Part shown: positions 17,336 to 28,137 of the stretch, in pieces
Layout: each line of letters opens with the position of its first letter
Numbering within the stretch: the first letter of the stretch is position 1
Position numbers and translations under genes: made by a program
Origin: Neobacillus niacini
GTDB lineage: Bacteria > Bacillota > Bacilli > Bacillales > Cytobacillaceae
NCBI RefSeq assembly: GCF_000759675.1
Contig: NZ_BAWM01000037.1
Span: 1 to 64,000 of the forward strand
DNA length: 64,000 bases
Reading direction: 5' to 3'
Notes under the pieces: model-generated
What the model was told of the DNA's origin: nothing
Databases searched by the model: none
The model's input: only the letters and a program-made list of their open reading frames with translations

Positions 17336-17908
17336 ATGTCAGAAACAATTGAAATAGAATTTAAAAATATACTCACAAAAGACGAATATGAAACTCTTCT
17401 TAACACATTTAAAGTAGAGGTAAACCAAATTATCAGCCAAACAAATCATTACTTTGACACATCTGATTTTAAATTAAAGGAATTAGGCTCTGCACTAAGG
17501 ATCAGGGAAAAAAATGTTAACTATGAGATGACATTAAAGCAGCCAGCATCCGTTGGTCTTTTAGAAACAACACAATATTTATCTGAAGATGAATTCATGG
17601 AAGCCACTAAGAAGGGAATATTACCTAAGGGAATCATTCATGACAGACTGGAACAATTAGATATATCTTTTAACAGTTTAGAATATTTCGGTTCTCTCAC
17701 AACAAGAAGGGCTGAATTCCCCTACAAAGATGGACTTTTAGTATTGGATCATAGCTTTTATCTAAATTCAGAAGACTATGAGGTTGAATACGAAGTGGAA
17801 GATTTTCAAAGTGGTCAACTTGCATTTCAGGAGCTGTTAGAACAATATGGTATACCATTCCGGGTAACCCAAAATAAGATCGCTCGGTTTTATCAGCAAA
17901 AAATATAA
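17336..17908 (+). CDS. yjbK: CYTH-domain phosphatase/triphosphate tunnel protein YjbK
   Basis: A 190-residue CYTH protein. The N-terminal EIEFK is the ExExK signature. ALRIREK, YEMTLKQP and EVEYEV supply the alternating basic and acidic residues lining the tunnel, and the C-terminal SKxAR-like NKIARFYQ is present. CYTH proteins bind triphosphorylated groups using metal ions; B. subtilis YjbK binds or hydrolyses triphosphates. The upstream ATG at 17312 lacks an RBS; this ATG follows AAAGGAA. Confidence 0.9.
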   Translation: MSETIEIEFKNILTKDEYETLLNTFKVEVNQIISQTNHYFDTSDFKLKELGSALRIREKNVNYEMTLKQPASVGLLETTQYLSEDEFMEATKKGILPKGIIHDRLEQLDISFNSLEYFGSLTTRRAEFPYKDGLLVLDHSFYLNSEDYEVEYEVEDFQSGQLAFQELLEQYGIPFRVTQNKIARFYQQKI

Positions 17909-17979
17909 GCGGTTTATTTGAGATATGAAATATGCATTGATAAAATAAAGATACAAACATATTAAAAGGAGTTGTCAAC

Positions 17980-18387
17980 ATGAATGAGAAAAAGCCTACT
18001 CCATTTGAGTCCATTGGCGAAGATACTTTACATCGCCTTGTGGATACTTTTTATGGTCTAGTTGCACAACATCCTGATCTTGCTCCAATCTTTCCAAATG
18101 AATTTTCTGAAATTGCCCGGAAACAAAAGCAATTTTTAACACAATATTTGGGAGGACCATCTTTGTACACTGAAGAGCATGGTCATCCGATGATGCGTGC
18201 ACGACATTTGCCTTTTCCCATTACTCCTATCCGTGCAAAAGCATGGCTATCTTGCATGAAACAAGCGATGGACAAGACTGGATTAGAGGGTCCTCTAAGG
18301 GATGAATTTTATTCTAGGCTCTATCTTACTGCACAACATATGATTAATATACCAGATGGCAGTAAGATATCAGGTGAAAATTCGTGA
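17980..18387 (+). CDS. yjbI: Truncated haemoglobin YjbI
   Basis: A 135-residue group II truncated globin. The proximal His is in [14 protein letters not shown] (about residue 76), the distal region carries FYGLV, and the conserved Trp is in AKAWLSCM. In Bacilli YjbI is linked to peroxide or nitrosative stress and its gene is paired with spxH. Its TGA overlaps the GTG start of spxH by 4 nt, so they are translationally coupled. Confidence 0.93.
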   Translation: MNEKKPTPFESIGEDTLHRLVDTFYGLVAQHPDLAPIFPNEFSEIARKQKQFLTQYLGGPSLYTEEHGHPMMRARHLPFPITPIRAKAWLSCMKQAMDKTGLEGPLRDEFYSRLYLTAQHMINIPDGSKISGENS

Positions 18388-19250
18388 CTAACCCAGGGTA
18401 CACATCAAAGCAACAATTCTACACTAATGACAAGAAGCCACTTGAAATATATATGTTCATCGATCCCTTATGCCCAGAGTGTTGGGCACTTGAGCCTATC
18501 TTAAAAAAACTGCACATTGAATACGGGCGATATTTTTCGATAAAACACGTGTTAAGTGGTCGTATCGCAAATTTAAATGTAAGCAAAAAGAAAAATTATG
18601 AAGTGATTGCAGAGTTATGGGAAAAGACAGCAAGCAGATCAGGAATGTCCTGTGATGGGAGCCTATGGCTAGAAAATCCTGTTGCTTCTCCTTATATTGC
18701 TTCAATTGCAATAAAGGCTGCTGAATTACAAGGGAGAAGAGCTGGATTACGGTTTTTACGTAAGCTTCAAGAGGAACTTTTCATTGATAAACAAAATATT
18801 TCACATTTTGAAGTACTAAAAACTTGCGCAAAAAGCGTCGGATTAGATGTCGAGGAATTCATTTCTGATTTCCATTCTGAAAGTTCGGCTAAAGCATTTC
18901 AGTGTGACTTAAAAATCACCACTGAGATGGAGGTACAAGAAATTCCGACCCTTGTATTTTTTAACGAGAATGCAGAAGATGAAGGAATTAAAATTACAGG
19001 TTCTTACCCGTATGAAGTCTATGTTCAAATTCTTGAAGAAATGCTTTCTGAACAGCCAGTAAAAAATCAGCCACCGCCATTAGAGACATTTTTGAAGTAT
19101 TTTAAACTAGTGGCTTCTAAGGAAATTTCAGTAGTTTATAATATGTCAATTTCTCAGGTTGAACGGGAAATGAAAAAATTGCTATTACTTCAAAAGGTTG
19201 AGCAGCTTCCGGCTAAATACGGAACTTTTTGGCGTTATGTTGAAGACTAG
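18384..19250 (+). CDS. spxH: ClpXP adaptor SpxH (YjbH)
   Basis: A 288-residue DsbA/FrnE-like thioredoxin-fold protein. The N-terminal [17 protein letters not shown] carries a CxxC-like CPEC pair. A helical insert and the C-terminal ~70 residues ([17 protein letters not shown]) form a winged-helix-like end. SpxH binds Spx and hands it to ClpXP for proteolysis under non-stress conditions; spx itself is 6 kb away in this window. A strong terminator follows. Confidence 0.93.
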   Translation: MTNPGYTSKQQFYTNDKKPLEIYMFIDPLCPECWALEPILKKLHIEYGRYFSIKHVLSGRIANLNVSKKKNYEVIAELWEKTASRSGMSCDGSLWLENPVASPYIASIAIKAAELQGRRAGLRFLRKLQEELFIDKQNISHFEVLKTCAKSVGLDVEEFISDFHSESSAKAFQCDLKITTEMEVQEIPTLVFFNENAEDEGIKITGSYPYEVYVQILEEMLSEQPVKNQPPPLETFLKYFKLVASKEISVVYNMSISQVEREMKKLLLLQKVEQLPAKYGTFWRYVED

Positions 19251-19271
19251 CACATAATATTTGAACGTGAA

Positions 19272-19305
19272 AAGACCTTGCAGCAAAAACTGCAAGGTCT
19301 TTTTC
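19272..19305 (+). terminator. Terminator of yjbI-spxH
   Basis: AAGACCTTGCAG and CTGCAAGGTCTT form a 12-bp stem around CAAAAA, followed by T. Confidence 0.9.
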
Positions 19306-19530
19306 TATTAATACGAACAAAGGGGATGGGAGAAATTTTTCACGGTCAAACAAAGGGGTATATGTTTGTTGTGATTAACTTCACGTATAAAATATAACAT
19401 GTGCTTGAACCTATTGACAATGTGATTGTGCGTTATTTCACATAATTGTCAAAATATCATATTATTCTATGTTGGACAATAAACTATAAATAGGTTGGTA
19501 CATACTTTTACAAAAAGGTGGTATACTTCA

Positions 19531-19704
19531 ATGAAGAATTTACCTGTTATCCTCATGATTCTTTTTATTGTTTGCGGGTTTTCCCTCCATATCCTTGCCC
19601 TTATGAAGGTCTTCCCATTAATAATTAGTATTCCACTTTTCTTTATTGGAATTTTTATGTTACTTTTCTACTTAAATGATAGAAAAAGATTTAGAGGGTT
19701 TTAA
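19531..19704 (+). CDS. Small two-helix membrane protein
   Basis: A 57-residue product with two hydrophobic stretches (LPVILMILFIVCGFSLHILA and VFPLIISIPLFFIGIFMLLF) and a basic tail DRKRFRGF. The ATG follows AAGGTGG at 9 nt; an earlier in-frame ATG has no RBS. It is followed by a terminator shared with pepF. I do not recognise the family. Confidence 0.65.
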   Translation: MKNLPVILMILFIVCGFSLHILALMKVFPLIISIPLFFIGIFMLLFYLNDRKRFRGF

Positions 19705-19705
19705 A

Positions 19706-19738
19706 GGGATGGTACCCGCGGTACCATCCCCTAACTTT
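19706..19738. terminator. Bidirectional terminator
   Basis: GGGATGGTACC and GGTACCATCCC form an 11-bp perfect stem with a CGC loop, followed by a T run on the plus strand. It also follows the stop codon of pepF on the other strand. Confidence 0.82.
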
Positions 19739-21556
19739 TTAAGATAATAACTGTTCTAATTCATTTAACTTTTCTTCGAACACCTTACAAGCATCCTTGA
19801 TTGGATCTGCACTTGTCATATCTACACCTGCTTTCTTAAGTACTTCAATCGGGTAATCTGAACTTCCCGAACTTAAGAAATCAATATAGCGTTTAACAGC
19901 AGGCTCACCTTCCTCTAAGATTTGCTTGCTTAATGCGGTTGCAGCACTAAAGCCGGTTGCATATTGATACACATAATAATTGTAATAGAAATGAGGAATT
20001 CTAGACCACTCTAAACCAATTTCCTCATCGATTACAATATCCTCTTCACCAAAATACTTCTTATTCAAAGCATAATATTCACTTGTTAGTAGATCAGCTG
20101 TTAAAGCCTCATTATTTTGAGCTTTTTGATGAATTAAATGTTCATACTCAGCAAACATCGTTTGGCGGAACACAGTGCCTCTGAAACCTTCTAAATAATG
20201 ATTTAATAAATAGATACGTTTTTGTTCATCATCGATGGTTTTCAATAAATAATCATTTAATAGTGCTTCGTTACACGTTGAAGCAACTTCAGCAACAAAA
20301 ATGGAATAGTTTCCGTACGGATAGGGCTGATTTTTTCTTGTATAGTAGCTATGGACGGAGTGTCCAAATTCATGAGCCAATGTAAATAAGTTATTCACAT
20401 TATCCTGCCAATTCATTAAAATGTATGGATTTGTTCCATATGCACCCGAAGAATAAGCTCCACTGCGTTTTCCTTTATTTTCATGAACATCTACCCAGCG
20501 ATTCTCAAATCCTTCTTTTAAGATTTGTGAATACTCCTCACCTAATGGAGCAAGCCCTTTTAGAACAAGCTCTTCTGCCTGTTTATAAGGAATTTCCATT
20601 TTCACATCTTTTACAAGAGGAGTATACAGATCGTACATATGCAGTTCGTCTACCCCTAACACCTTTTTCCGGAGTTTGACGTAGCGGTGCAATAAATGTA
20701 AATTATCGTTTACAGTATTAACTAAATTATCATACACGCTTTCAGGAATATTATTGGCTGAAAGTGCGGCATGCCTAGCAGAATCATACTTTCTAATTCT
20801 TGCATTAAAATTATCTTTTTTCACATTTCCACCAAGCGTACTGGCAAAAGTATTACGGAAGTTTCCATACGTTTCGTAAACCGCCTTAAAGGCGTCATGG
20901 CGGACTCTTTGGTCTCCACTTTCTAGGAATCGGATGTAACGTCCATGAGTAATTTCAACCTCTTCACCATTTTCATCTTTAACAGAAGGGAACTTTAAAT
21001 CAGCGTTATTTAACATCCCAAAGGTATTACTAGAAGCGTCCATAACTTCACTAGCTTCAGCTAACAATGCTTCCTGTTCGGCAGACAAAACGTGTGGTCT
21101 CTGCAGATTAATTTCCTCAATGGCATGCTCATAAAGCATTAATTCAGATTTCTCATTTAAAAATCCATTAACCTTACTTTCTTCTAGGGCAAGAATTTCT
21201 GGTACAATGAATGCTAATTGACTACCTGCTTGAGAGTACAGATTTTTCATTCTGTCATCTAATCCCTGGAAAAAGGAATTTGTTGTGTCCTGATCATAGC
21301 GCATATGGGCGTATGTATACAGCTTGCCAATCCTTTCAAGTAGCTTATCCTGAAATTGAAGAGCATTATAAAGAGTCTCTGCGCTCTCTCCCAGTTTCCC
21401 TTCAAATTCTTTAATTCCTGAAATTTGGCTCTTTACTTCTTTAAATTCTTTTTCCCATTCTTCATCACTAGAAAAGATATCTTCTAATCTCCATGTATCT
21501 TCAACAGGTATTTCACTTCTTGAAGGCAACGCCTTTACCGCAGCTTCGTTTGCCAT
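19739..21556 (-). CDS. pepF: Oligoendopeptidase F
   Basis: A 605-residue M3-family zinc metallopeptidase. The metal site is LAHEFGHSVHSYY (HExxH) with the downstream Glu in VAEVASTCNEALL. It cleaves oligopeptides of roughly 7-17 residues in the cytoplasm; overproduction affects competence and sporulation pheromone peptides in Bacillus. The chosen ATG (MANEAAVK) is preceded by GGAGGAA at 6 nt; the in-frame ATG 18 nt upstream overlaps that site. Confidence 0.95.
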   Translation of the reverse strand: MANEAAVKALPSRSEIPVEDTWRLEDIFSSDEEWEKEFKEVKSQISGIKEFEGKLGESAETLYNALQFQDKLLERIGKLYTYAHMRYDQDTTNSFFQGLDDRMKNLYSQAGSQLAFIVPEILALEESKVNGFLNEKSELMLYEHAIEEINLQRPHVLSAEQEALLAEASEVMDASSNTFGMLNNADLKFPSVKDENGEEVEITHGRYIRFLESGDQRVRHDAFKAVYETYGNFRNTFASTLGGNVKKDNFNARIRKYDSARHAALSANNIPESVYDNLVNTVNDNLHLLHRYVKLRKKVLGVDELHMYDLYTPLVKDVKMEIPYKQAEELVLKGLAPLGEEYSQILKEGFENRWVDVHENKGKRSGAYSSGAYGTNPYILMNWQDNVNNLFTLAHEFGHSVHSYYTRKNQPYPYGNYSIFVAEVASTCNEALLNDYLLKTIDDEQKRIYLLNHYLEGFRGTVFRQTMFAEYEHLIHQKAQNNEALTADLLTSEYYALNKKYFGEEDIVIDEEIGLEWSRIPHFYYNYYVYQYATGFSAATALSKQILEEGEPAVKRYIDFLSSGSSDYPIEVLKKAGVDMTSADPIKDACKVFEEKLNELEQLLS

Positions 21557-21699
21557 ATTTCTTCCTCCATTCAAAAATTATACGAATTACGAAAAGTATT
21601 TTAACCTTGTTAATATTCTCCTTTTTTGATGATATTTCCTCTAATTTATTTAGATTTACCCATTATATTATGCCCTAAAGTAATATTTCATTTATTATT

Positions 21700-22887
21700 T
21701 TACAAGTATGGACTTATTTTTTTGATAAATTTCTTCCTGAGTTCTTCCTTTTCCCTGTTAGATTTCGGGATGAAGATTTTATTTTGGAGTTGATAAACAG
21801 TCTCGCTTTTTTTCATCAGCAATCCTAGTTTTTCTAGTTGAAGAAAATACTGACTAACTGCATGAAAAGAATTTTCATTCGCAAGTTGTGGAGCATTCCT
21901 AATCGCAATCTCTTTATTCTTTATTCTCTGGTTGTAATTTCTTTCTACGTCCTTCAAATTAATAAGGTCATTAGGTGATTTATCCAGCAAAACATCTAAA
22001 TACAAATAGGTTTGCCAAATAATAGCAGGTGTTTGAATTAAAAGGGAATGGCGGACAGGTAAGCCGATTTCTGAAGGGAGCAAATATAAGTTGAGGTTAT
22101 GATTATAAATCTCGCGAAGAAATCGATTTCGGTCGCGGCTGGGATGAAGTGACCAGTTAATCGTATTTTTCTCCATTTCATTTGACCATTTAAAGAAGCT
22201 TAATTGATTAATTACTTTGGGTTCTAGAATATCTTTAATTTCAGTGTTTTGGATTGGATGTACAGTGCAGTTTGCAATTGCATTTTTTATGGAGTAAGGA
22301 TAAATCGAACTGAGGATATTAAACTGTTTTTCTTCGGGGCAATAAGAAGGAAGTATTAAATGCCTGTCATTTGTTTTTCTTATAAAGAAATAATCAAAGG
22401 CCGACAAGGAGAATACATTACTCCTTTTTGCTTTAATATGCTTTCTGCCTATTATCCAGAGGGGAATGTAATTCTGTTGATAGTAGCCTTGCGTTCGCTT
22501 GATAAATATTTCTTCCGTTATCGGTGAGCACTGGTATTCCAATGCGTATTTGTTCCCATCGTAAAGGAACACGATATCCGGACGCTGCCCGATTATAGGA
22601 TCATAATATTCTAATTCTGCAGGAATTTGTTGTCTATTAAGCCACTGATAGAGCTGTAGTTTTCCTTCTATATGATAAAGCGTTTCTCCTTCATGGAAAT
22701 CTCTACAAACCGTACCGCTTCGATGGGCAAAATGATAAATTCGTTGATTCCCTAATTTAAGGGAAACAGCTTCCCCACAAACTGGACAAAAAAATTCCTC
22801 ACTGTTACGTACAATCAATAGCGTCTCTTTCTTATATTCCGTACCTAAGCTAAATATTGTTCCTGATTTTGTTCGTGCCGTTAACAA
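21700..22887 (-). CDS. coiA: Competence protein CoiA
   Basis: A 395-residue CoiA. The N-terminal Cys-rich segment FFCPVCGEAVSLKLG...YHFAH...C (residues ~32-62) is followed by a PD-(D/E)xK-like nuclease core: ELEYYDPIIGQRPDIVFL, YALEYQ. CoiA promotes recombination of transforming DNA. The frame starts at TTG with AAAGGAGG about 11 nt upstream; no ATG in frame is better placed. It lies between pepF and the cardiolipin synthase gene. Confidence 0.9.
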   Translation of the reverse strand: MLTARTKSGTIFSLGTEYKKETLLIVRNSEEFFCPVCGEAVSLKLGNQRIYHFAHRSGTVCRDFHEGETLYHIEGKLQLYQWLNRQQIPAELEYYDPIIGQRPDIVFLYDGNKYALEYQCSPITEEIFIKRTQGYYQQNYIPLWIIGRKHIKAKRSNVFSLSAFDYFFIRKTNDRHLILPSYCPEEKQFNILSSIYPYSIKNAIANCTVHPIQNTEIKDILEPKVINQLSFFKWSNEMEKNTINWSLHPSRDRNRFLREIYNHNLNLYLLPSEIGLPVRHSLLIQTPAIIWQTYLYLDVLLDKSPNDLINLKDVERNYNQRIKNKEIAIRNAPQLANENSFHAVSQYFLQLEKLGLLMKKSETVYQLQNKIFIPKSNREKEELRKKFIKKISPYL

Positions 22888-22956
22888 ATGGATACCTACC
22901 TCCTTTTGCTTCTTAGATTCGTGTTACCTAACAAGAAATCCTTTTATAGATAAAAA

Positions 22957-22983
22957 TAAAACTCGTCATTATGACGAGTTTGT
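22957..22983 (-). terminator. Terminator of the cardiolipin synthase gene
   Basis: AAACTCGTCA and TGACGAGTTT stem followed by TATTTTTAT on the minus strand. Confidence 0.8.
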
Positions 22984-22987
22984 GAAC

Positions 22988-24505
22988 TTAAAGTAGCGGT
23001 GAAAGTAACCGCGCTGTTGACTCAAGTAACCGTAAGCCAATATGTCTTTTCCTAAATGAGGTTAATTCTAGCTGCTTCGCATATTCTAGGTCATTTAGAT
23101 ATTCTGCCACAAGCTTTTGAGTACTTTTTGTTCGAAATAAAAAAGCATTTACTTCGAAATTCAAATGAAAACTACGCATATCCATATTGGAGGTTCCAAT
23201 GGAAGCAAGCTCATGGTCGACAATCACGATTTTACTATGCATGAACCCACGTTCATATTCGTAAACCTTAACACCTGCCTCAAGAAGCTCTGGAAAATAG
23301 GACCTTGAAGCATGAAAGACAATTCGTTTGTCAGGTCGGTTAGGAACAAGTAATCTTACATCAATGCCACTAAGGGCAGCAACCTTAATGGCAGAAAAGA
23401 TATCTTCATCAGGGATAAAGTATGGTGAGGCAATCCAAACAGATTCTTTTGCCGATGTTATCATCGAGAAAAAAATATTTTTAATAACGCTCCATTCATT
23501 ATCCGGACCACCAGCAATCAACTGCACTCCCCCATGATTTTTTTCATCAATTTGCGGGGACAAATATTCCGCTGTTAAAAAACTATGGTTGGTCGTGTAA
23601 TACCAGTCTTGTAAAAAAATTAACTGTAGTGAGCGAACTGCTTCCCCTCTTAACATCAAATGGGTATCTCGCCAGAAACCATAGGTTTGATTTCTGCCAA
23701 GGTATTCATCACCAATATTAAGTCCGCCTACAAAGCCAATCATCCCATCAATTACAATAATTTTCCGGTGATTTCTGAAATTAAATTTATTATTTAAAAA
23801 CGGCAGCTTAACAGGACCGAAACAAACTGTCTCTATCCCACTTTTTTTCAGATCATTAATATATCTTTTGGATAATTGCCAAGAACCTACTGCGTCATAT
23901 AAGAATCGTACCTTTACCCCTTGCGCAGCCTTTTTGATTAGGACATTCTTTATTTCTTGTCCAATATCATCATCTCTAACAATATAATATTCCATATGTA
24001 TATGATGTCTGGCTCTGTTCAATTGCTCAAGAATATGATGAAAGGTTTCCTCCCCATTGGTTAATACCTTTGTTGACGTATCAAAGGATATAGGACTATT
24101 CCCTAATTTTTGTGCCAAAGAAAATAGCCTGGCTTGGTGCTCCCCCATTAAACTCTGTTTTTCTTCACTTCGCGGGTCATTTTCACCTTCAACCGTTAAA
24201 AAAGCTTGTTTATCGAGGAAATATTTCTTCCGATACATTTTCTCCTTACGATAACTCCTTCCGAATAATAGGTAGAAAAAGAATCCCACTAATGGAAAGC
24301 TCCCTAATACAACCAACCAGGTAATGGTTTGTGTCGGATGGCGATTTTCCAAAAAAATTACAAATGAAATAAAAATAACTGACAGTGTGATTAAAAGACT
24401 CAGAAAACCAAAAATTCCACCATGTAAATACTCCTTAAAGAAAAACAAAAGTATGGATAAAACGAACACAAATAAAACAACCCTTACTGTGTTTTTCAGT
24501 CTCAT
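22988..24505 (-). CDS. cls: Cardiolipin synthase
   Basis: A 505-residue phospholipase D-superfamily enzyme that joins two phosphatidylglycerols. Two N-terminal membrane helices (residues ~8-60) precede the catalytic core. The two HKD motifs are HRKIIVIDG-x-IGFVGG (about 225) and HSKIVIVDHELASIGTSNMD (about 420). The start is uncertain: the frame opens at TTG 24514, and ATG 24505 is chosen; neither has a strong Shine-Dalgarno site. It is monocistronic with its own terminator. Confidence 0.9.
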   Translation of the reverse strand: MRLKNTVRVVLFVFVLSILLFFFKEYLHGGIFGFLSLLITLSVIFISFVIFLENRHPTQTITWLVVLGSFPLVGFFFYLLFGRSYRKEKMYRKKYFLDKQAFLTVEGENDPRSEEKQSLMGEHQARLFSLAQKLGNSPISFDTSTKVLTNGEETFHHILEQLNRARHHIHMEYYIVRDDDIGQEIKNVLIKKAAQGVKVRFLYDAVGSWQLSKRYINDLKKSGIETVCFGPVKLPFLNNKFNFRNHRKIIVIDGMIGFVGGLNIGDEYLGRNQTYGFWRDTHLMLRGEAVRSLQLIFLQDWYYTTNHSFLTAEYLSPQIDEKNHGGVQLIAGGPDNEWSVIKNIFFSMITSAKESVWIASPYFIPDEDIFSAIKVAALSGIDVRLLVPNRPDKRIVFHASRSYFPELLEAGVKVYEYERGFMHSKIVIVDHELASIGTSNMDMRSFHLNFEVNAFLFRTKSTQKLVAEYLNDLEYAKQLELTSFRKRHIGLRLLESTARLLSPLL

Positions 24506-24531
24506 CACCGCCAATAATAATTAATTCAATG

Positions 24532-24563
24532 TAAAAAATACCGATTTCAAAAATAGAAATCGG
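24532..24563 (-). terminator. Terminator of mecA
   Basis: CCGATTTC and GAAATCGG stem with a 7-nt loop, followed on the minus strand by TATTTTTTAC. Confidence 0.85.
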
Positions 24564-24568
24564 CACGT

Positions 24569-25240
24569 TTATTTAAAATGTTTTCTAATTTCAGCAAAAA
24601 CATTCATAGAAATTATCTCTTTACCATACTCCTGAATACGATGGATGGTTAACTGTGTTTCATAACCATATTCTAGAAGGATACTTAGGATATCATCAAT
24701 TTCGTCCTCTTCAAACAAATCTTCAGGAAACTCAGTATATAAATAATATTTATTATTAAAGTTGTACAACACAGTGATTAAATCATCAAGTCCACCACGA
24801 TTTGACAACATAATGACATCTTCAAAATCTTTGAAAGCAATTAAAAACTCTAAAGACTCATCTTCAGGTAAAAGGTCATCATCATCGCGATGTCCAGGAT
24901 TGAAATGCTGATCCAATATATCTTCAAAATTGTTATCAACAGACAAATCCTTTAATTTTTCATTTGGAATTGGAAGCTCAAACTTTTGTCCATCCTTTGA
25001 AACCTGCGCCTTCGTTACAAGAATTTCTAATCCTTTTTCTAACGCCTGCACTTGAATCCACAGAGGACCTTCCACAACGAACTCTTCCTCTTGATGTACT
25101 TCATCCATCATTTCCCAGAAAAGTTCCTCACTCCGCTCCCGATTGTACCAAATTTCTTCACGATCAAAGCCTCGTTCTTCAATATCACCATAAGAGATGT
25201 AAAACTTTACTGTATTCTCATTAATTCGTTCGATTTCCAT
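24569..25240 (-). CDS. mecA: Adaptor protein MecA
   Basis: A 223-residue adaptor that brings substrates such as ComK (and, in paralogues, Spx) to ClpC. The N-terminal substrate-binding part begins MEIERINENTVKFYISY. The acidic linker with DDDDLLPED is followed by the ClpC-binding C-terminal domain (ISMNVFAEIRKHFK at the end). The ATG at 25240 has GGGAGAGG upstream; the longer frame lacks an RBS. Confidence 0.95.
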   Translation of the reverse strand: MEIERINENTVKFYISYGDIEERGFDREEIWYNRERSEELFWEMMDEVHQEEEFVVEGPLWIQVQALEKGLEILVTKAQVSKDGQKFELPIPNEKLKDLSVDNNFEDILDQHFNPGHRDDDDLLPEDESLEFLIAFKDFEDVIMLSNRGGLDDLITVLYNFNNKYYLYTEFPEDLFEEDEIDDILSILLEYGYETQLTIHRIQEYGKEIISMNVFAEIRKHFK

Positions 25241-25506
25241 CTTTACCTCTCCCTTCCGTTTCCATATTGAAGGGACAAAATACCCCCAGCAGACAATGCT
25301 TTTTAGCAATTTCCCAATGTAGAAGGATCATTATTGTGATGTAAAAAAGTATATAATCCTTGTACTTTCATTTTATGACAAAAGTATTAAATTGGGAAAT
25401 AAATTTACTCTTAATTGCAAAAACCATTAATTTGCCTATTAATTAGATATTCCTTACATTGTAACAAAATGACACAGAAATCTCAAACTTAATGGAGACA
25501 AGAGTA
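25241..25506. other. mecA upstream / spx downstream intergenic region
   Basis: About 300 bp AT-rich sequence between spx and mecA, both on the minus strand. I see the spx terminator at its end and a possible mecA promoter (TTGTCA near 25378 and TATATA near 25353, spacing poor), but no gene. Confidence 0.4.
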
Positions 25507-25533
25507 TAAAAAAAACCTTCAGAATGAAGGCTT
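25507..25533 (-). terminator. Terminator of spx
   Basis: AACCTTCA and TGAAGGCTT stem, followed by eight T on the minus strand. Confidence 0.82.
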
Positions 25534-25544
25534 CATCTTTTAAT

Positions 25545-25940
25545 TTAATTTACCATACGCTGCGCTTCTCTTAATTGGAATGTACGAACTCTCCTTGGTA
25601 AGAACCGTCTGATTTCATCTTCATTATAGCCAACCTGCAAACGCTTTTCGTCGATGATAATAGGACGACGTAATAATCCAGGGTTAGCTTTAATTAATTC
25701 AAATAAATCTTGTAATGGCATTGTATCTAAGTTAACATCTAATTTTTGAAAAGTCTTAGATCGTGTAGAAATAATTTCGTCAGTACCATCTTCTGTCATT
25801 CGAAGGATTTCTTTAATTTCTTCAATTGATAATGGCTCAGAAAAAATATTTCTTTCTGTATATGGTATTTCATGTTCTTCTAACCATGATTTTGCTTTCC
25901 TACATGATGTACAACTTGGTGAAGTGTATAATGTTACCAT
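25545..25940 (-). CDS. spx: Transcriptional regulator Spx
   Basis: A 131-residue ArsC-fold regulator, exactly the usual length. The redox switch CTSC is at residues 10-13 ([19 protein letters not shown]), and the RRPIIID block lies near residue 91. Spx binds the RNA polymerase alpha C-terminal domain and reprograms transcription under disulfide stress. It is degraded by ClpXP with SpxH, also encoded here. The ATG follows a GTGTGGAGA site. Confidence 0.96.
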   Translation of the reverse strand: MVTLYTSPSCTSCRKAKSWLEEHEIPYTERNIFSEPLSIEEIKEILRMTEDGTDEIISTRSKTFQKLDVNLDTMPLQDLFELIKANPGLLRRPIIIDEKRLQVGYNEDEIRRFLPRRVRTFQLREAQRMVN

Positions 25941-26358
25941 TCGTCTCCACACTCCTCTTTTAATTACTATCCAAATCTATTGTAAATCCATCTAAGTTTT
26001 TGTTGCTTGTTTAAAATAATTATAAATAAGTAATTTATATCATTAATTATACACCACTGTTTCTAAAAAAGGTATCTCTTTTTCAAAAATTATTGTATGT
26101 CAAACTTTTAGCCTATTTTATTAATTTCATTATATTAGACGAATAAAAACCGAAAAAGTTTCATCCTTTCTTTTTCAAAAATATTTTCTCAATTAAATCC
26201 CATTAATGAAAACGCATTCATTATTATTTATCGACTTTTATTGTTTTTTTCGTTTCCCTCTTTTAATAATCGCCAAGTTCTTTTAAAATAATTATGAGGG
26301 GATTTATACATTACAAACAGTTAATATACCTTTTGAATTGAAAAATGGAGGTTTTATC
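25941..26358. other. AT-rich intergenic region upstream of spx
   Basis: More than 400 bp with no reading frame of note. It must hold the spx promoters (minus strand) and that of the small plus-strand gene. A cre-like palindrome, TGAAAACGCATTCA, occurs at 26207-26220 with one mismatch to consensus. I cannot support more from sequence alone. Confidence 0.4.
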
Positions 26359-26547
26359 ATGGTTGGGTACATAGCGGATTTATCGATGGTTGCTATATTA
26401 ATTATTGGTATTACTGCACTTATGGGTGTGATGACCAATGGTTTCGGTGAAAAGGTGTTCGGAGGAAAAAGACGTTCTGAATTCGTTGAACAAAGCGCCA
26501 GGTTTCAAACAAAATGGAAAAGCGTTGGTGGCAATAAGAAGAAGTAA
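26359..26547 (+). CDS. Small membrane-anchored hypothetical protein
   Basis: A 62-residue product with one N-terminal hydrophobic helix (YIADLSMVAILIIGITALMG) and a basic cytoplasmic tail (GGKRRSEF ... KWKSVGGNKKK). The ATG has GGAGG at 8 nt. A hairpin terminator follows directly. I do not recognise a family; the clean RBS and terminator argue that it is translated. Confidence 0.65.
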   Translation: MVGYIADLSMVAILIIGITALMGVMTNGFGEKVFGGKRRSEFVEQSARFQTKWKSVGGNKKK

Positions 26548-26561
26548 TGACCCAATGGGGA

Positions 26562-26590
26562 GCGATTTCATTAGAAATCGCCTTTTTTTA
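26562..26590 (+). terminator. Terminator of the small membrane protein gene
   Basis: GCGATTTC-ATTAG-AAATCGC followed by seven T. Confidence 0.85.
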
Positions 26591-26689
26591 TCGGACAAGA
26601 CTGTTGCAACTTGATTACTATTATGCATTTCATTATAATATGAATAAATAAATTATCGATTTGGCAATGACAAAGAGTAGTACGTATTT

Positions 26690-26927
26690 TTAACCGATTC
26701 AGAGAGTTTGTGGCTGGTGAAAACAAACACGGAAAAATACCGAATGGACTTTTGAGCTTCTTTTCCGAACTTCTATTGAAATAGTAGGAAAAGACGTACC
26801 CTTGCGTTATAAGGATACCTGACTATCAAATCAAGATAGTTTTGGAATTGAGTGACTCTTTTGAGTAATTTAGGGTGGTACCGCGAACCATTCGTCCCTA
26901 TCGTTGTGGGGATGAATGGTTTTTTTT
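26690..26927 (+). promoter_or_regulatory. T-box leader (tRNA-Trp) of trpS
   Basis: The leader has the T-box layout. A stem I region starts near AGAGAGTTTGTGG and has a specifier loop GAA-TGG-A (26745-26747, codon UGG, tryptophan). The T-box core is TAGGGTGGTACCGCG (26870-26884). A terminator stem ACCATTCGTCCC/GGGGATGAATGGT is followed by eight T (26888-26927). Uncharged tRNA-Trp should pair with specifier and T-box and prevent termination, raising tryptophanyl-tRNA synthetase. Confidence 0.93.
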
Positions 26928-26929
26928 AT

Positions 26930-27112
26930 GGCTGTGTTAATGCTAATGATTGAATTTTGACACTCTGTTGATTGGAGCGGAAGGCACGAAGACTCCTGCG
27001 GGAGGACAGGGCTGGGGAGACCCCACAGGCGCTTTAGCGCCGAGGAGGCGGTTAGTACCCGCGGAAAGCGAAGGGCCTGGAGCGGAAAGCAACAGACAAG
27101 ATTAACACAGCC
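26930..27112 (+). mobile_element. MITE-like element, copy A
   Basis: A 183-bp non-coding element bounded by the inverted repeats GGCTGTGTTAA and TTAACACAGCC. It is GC-rich inside, with the blocks GAAGACTCCTGCGGGA, GAGACCCCACAGGCGC and CCGCGGAAAGCGAAG. A second copy lies at 58299-58483 in the opposite orientation. It is placed between the T-box terminator and the trpS ribosome-binding site, so it is part of the trpS leader transcript. Confidence 0.82.
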
Positions 27113-27122
27113 TTATTTATAG

Positions 27123-28133
<1,011 letters not shown>

Positions 28134-28137
28134 AAAA

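Noticed and set aside
26207..26220. cre site (CcpA) in the spx upstream region
   Set aside because: One mismatch in a degenerate consensus and no link to a carbon-catabolite gene; likely chance in AT-rich DNA.
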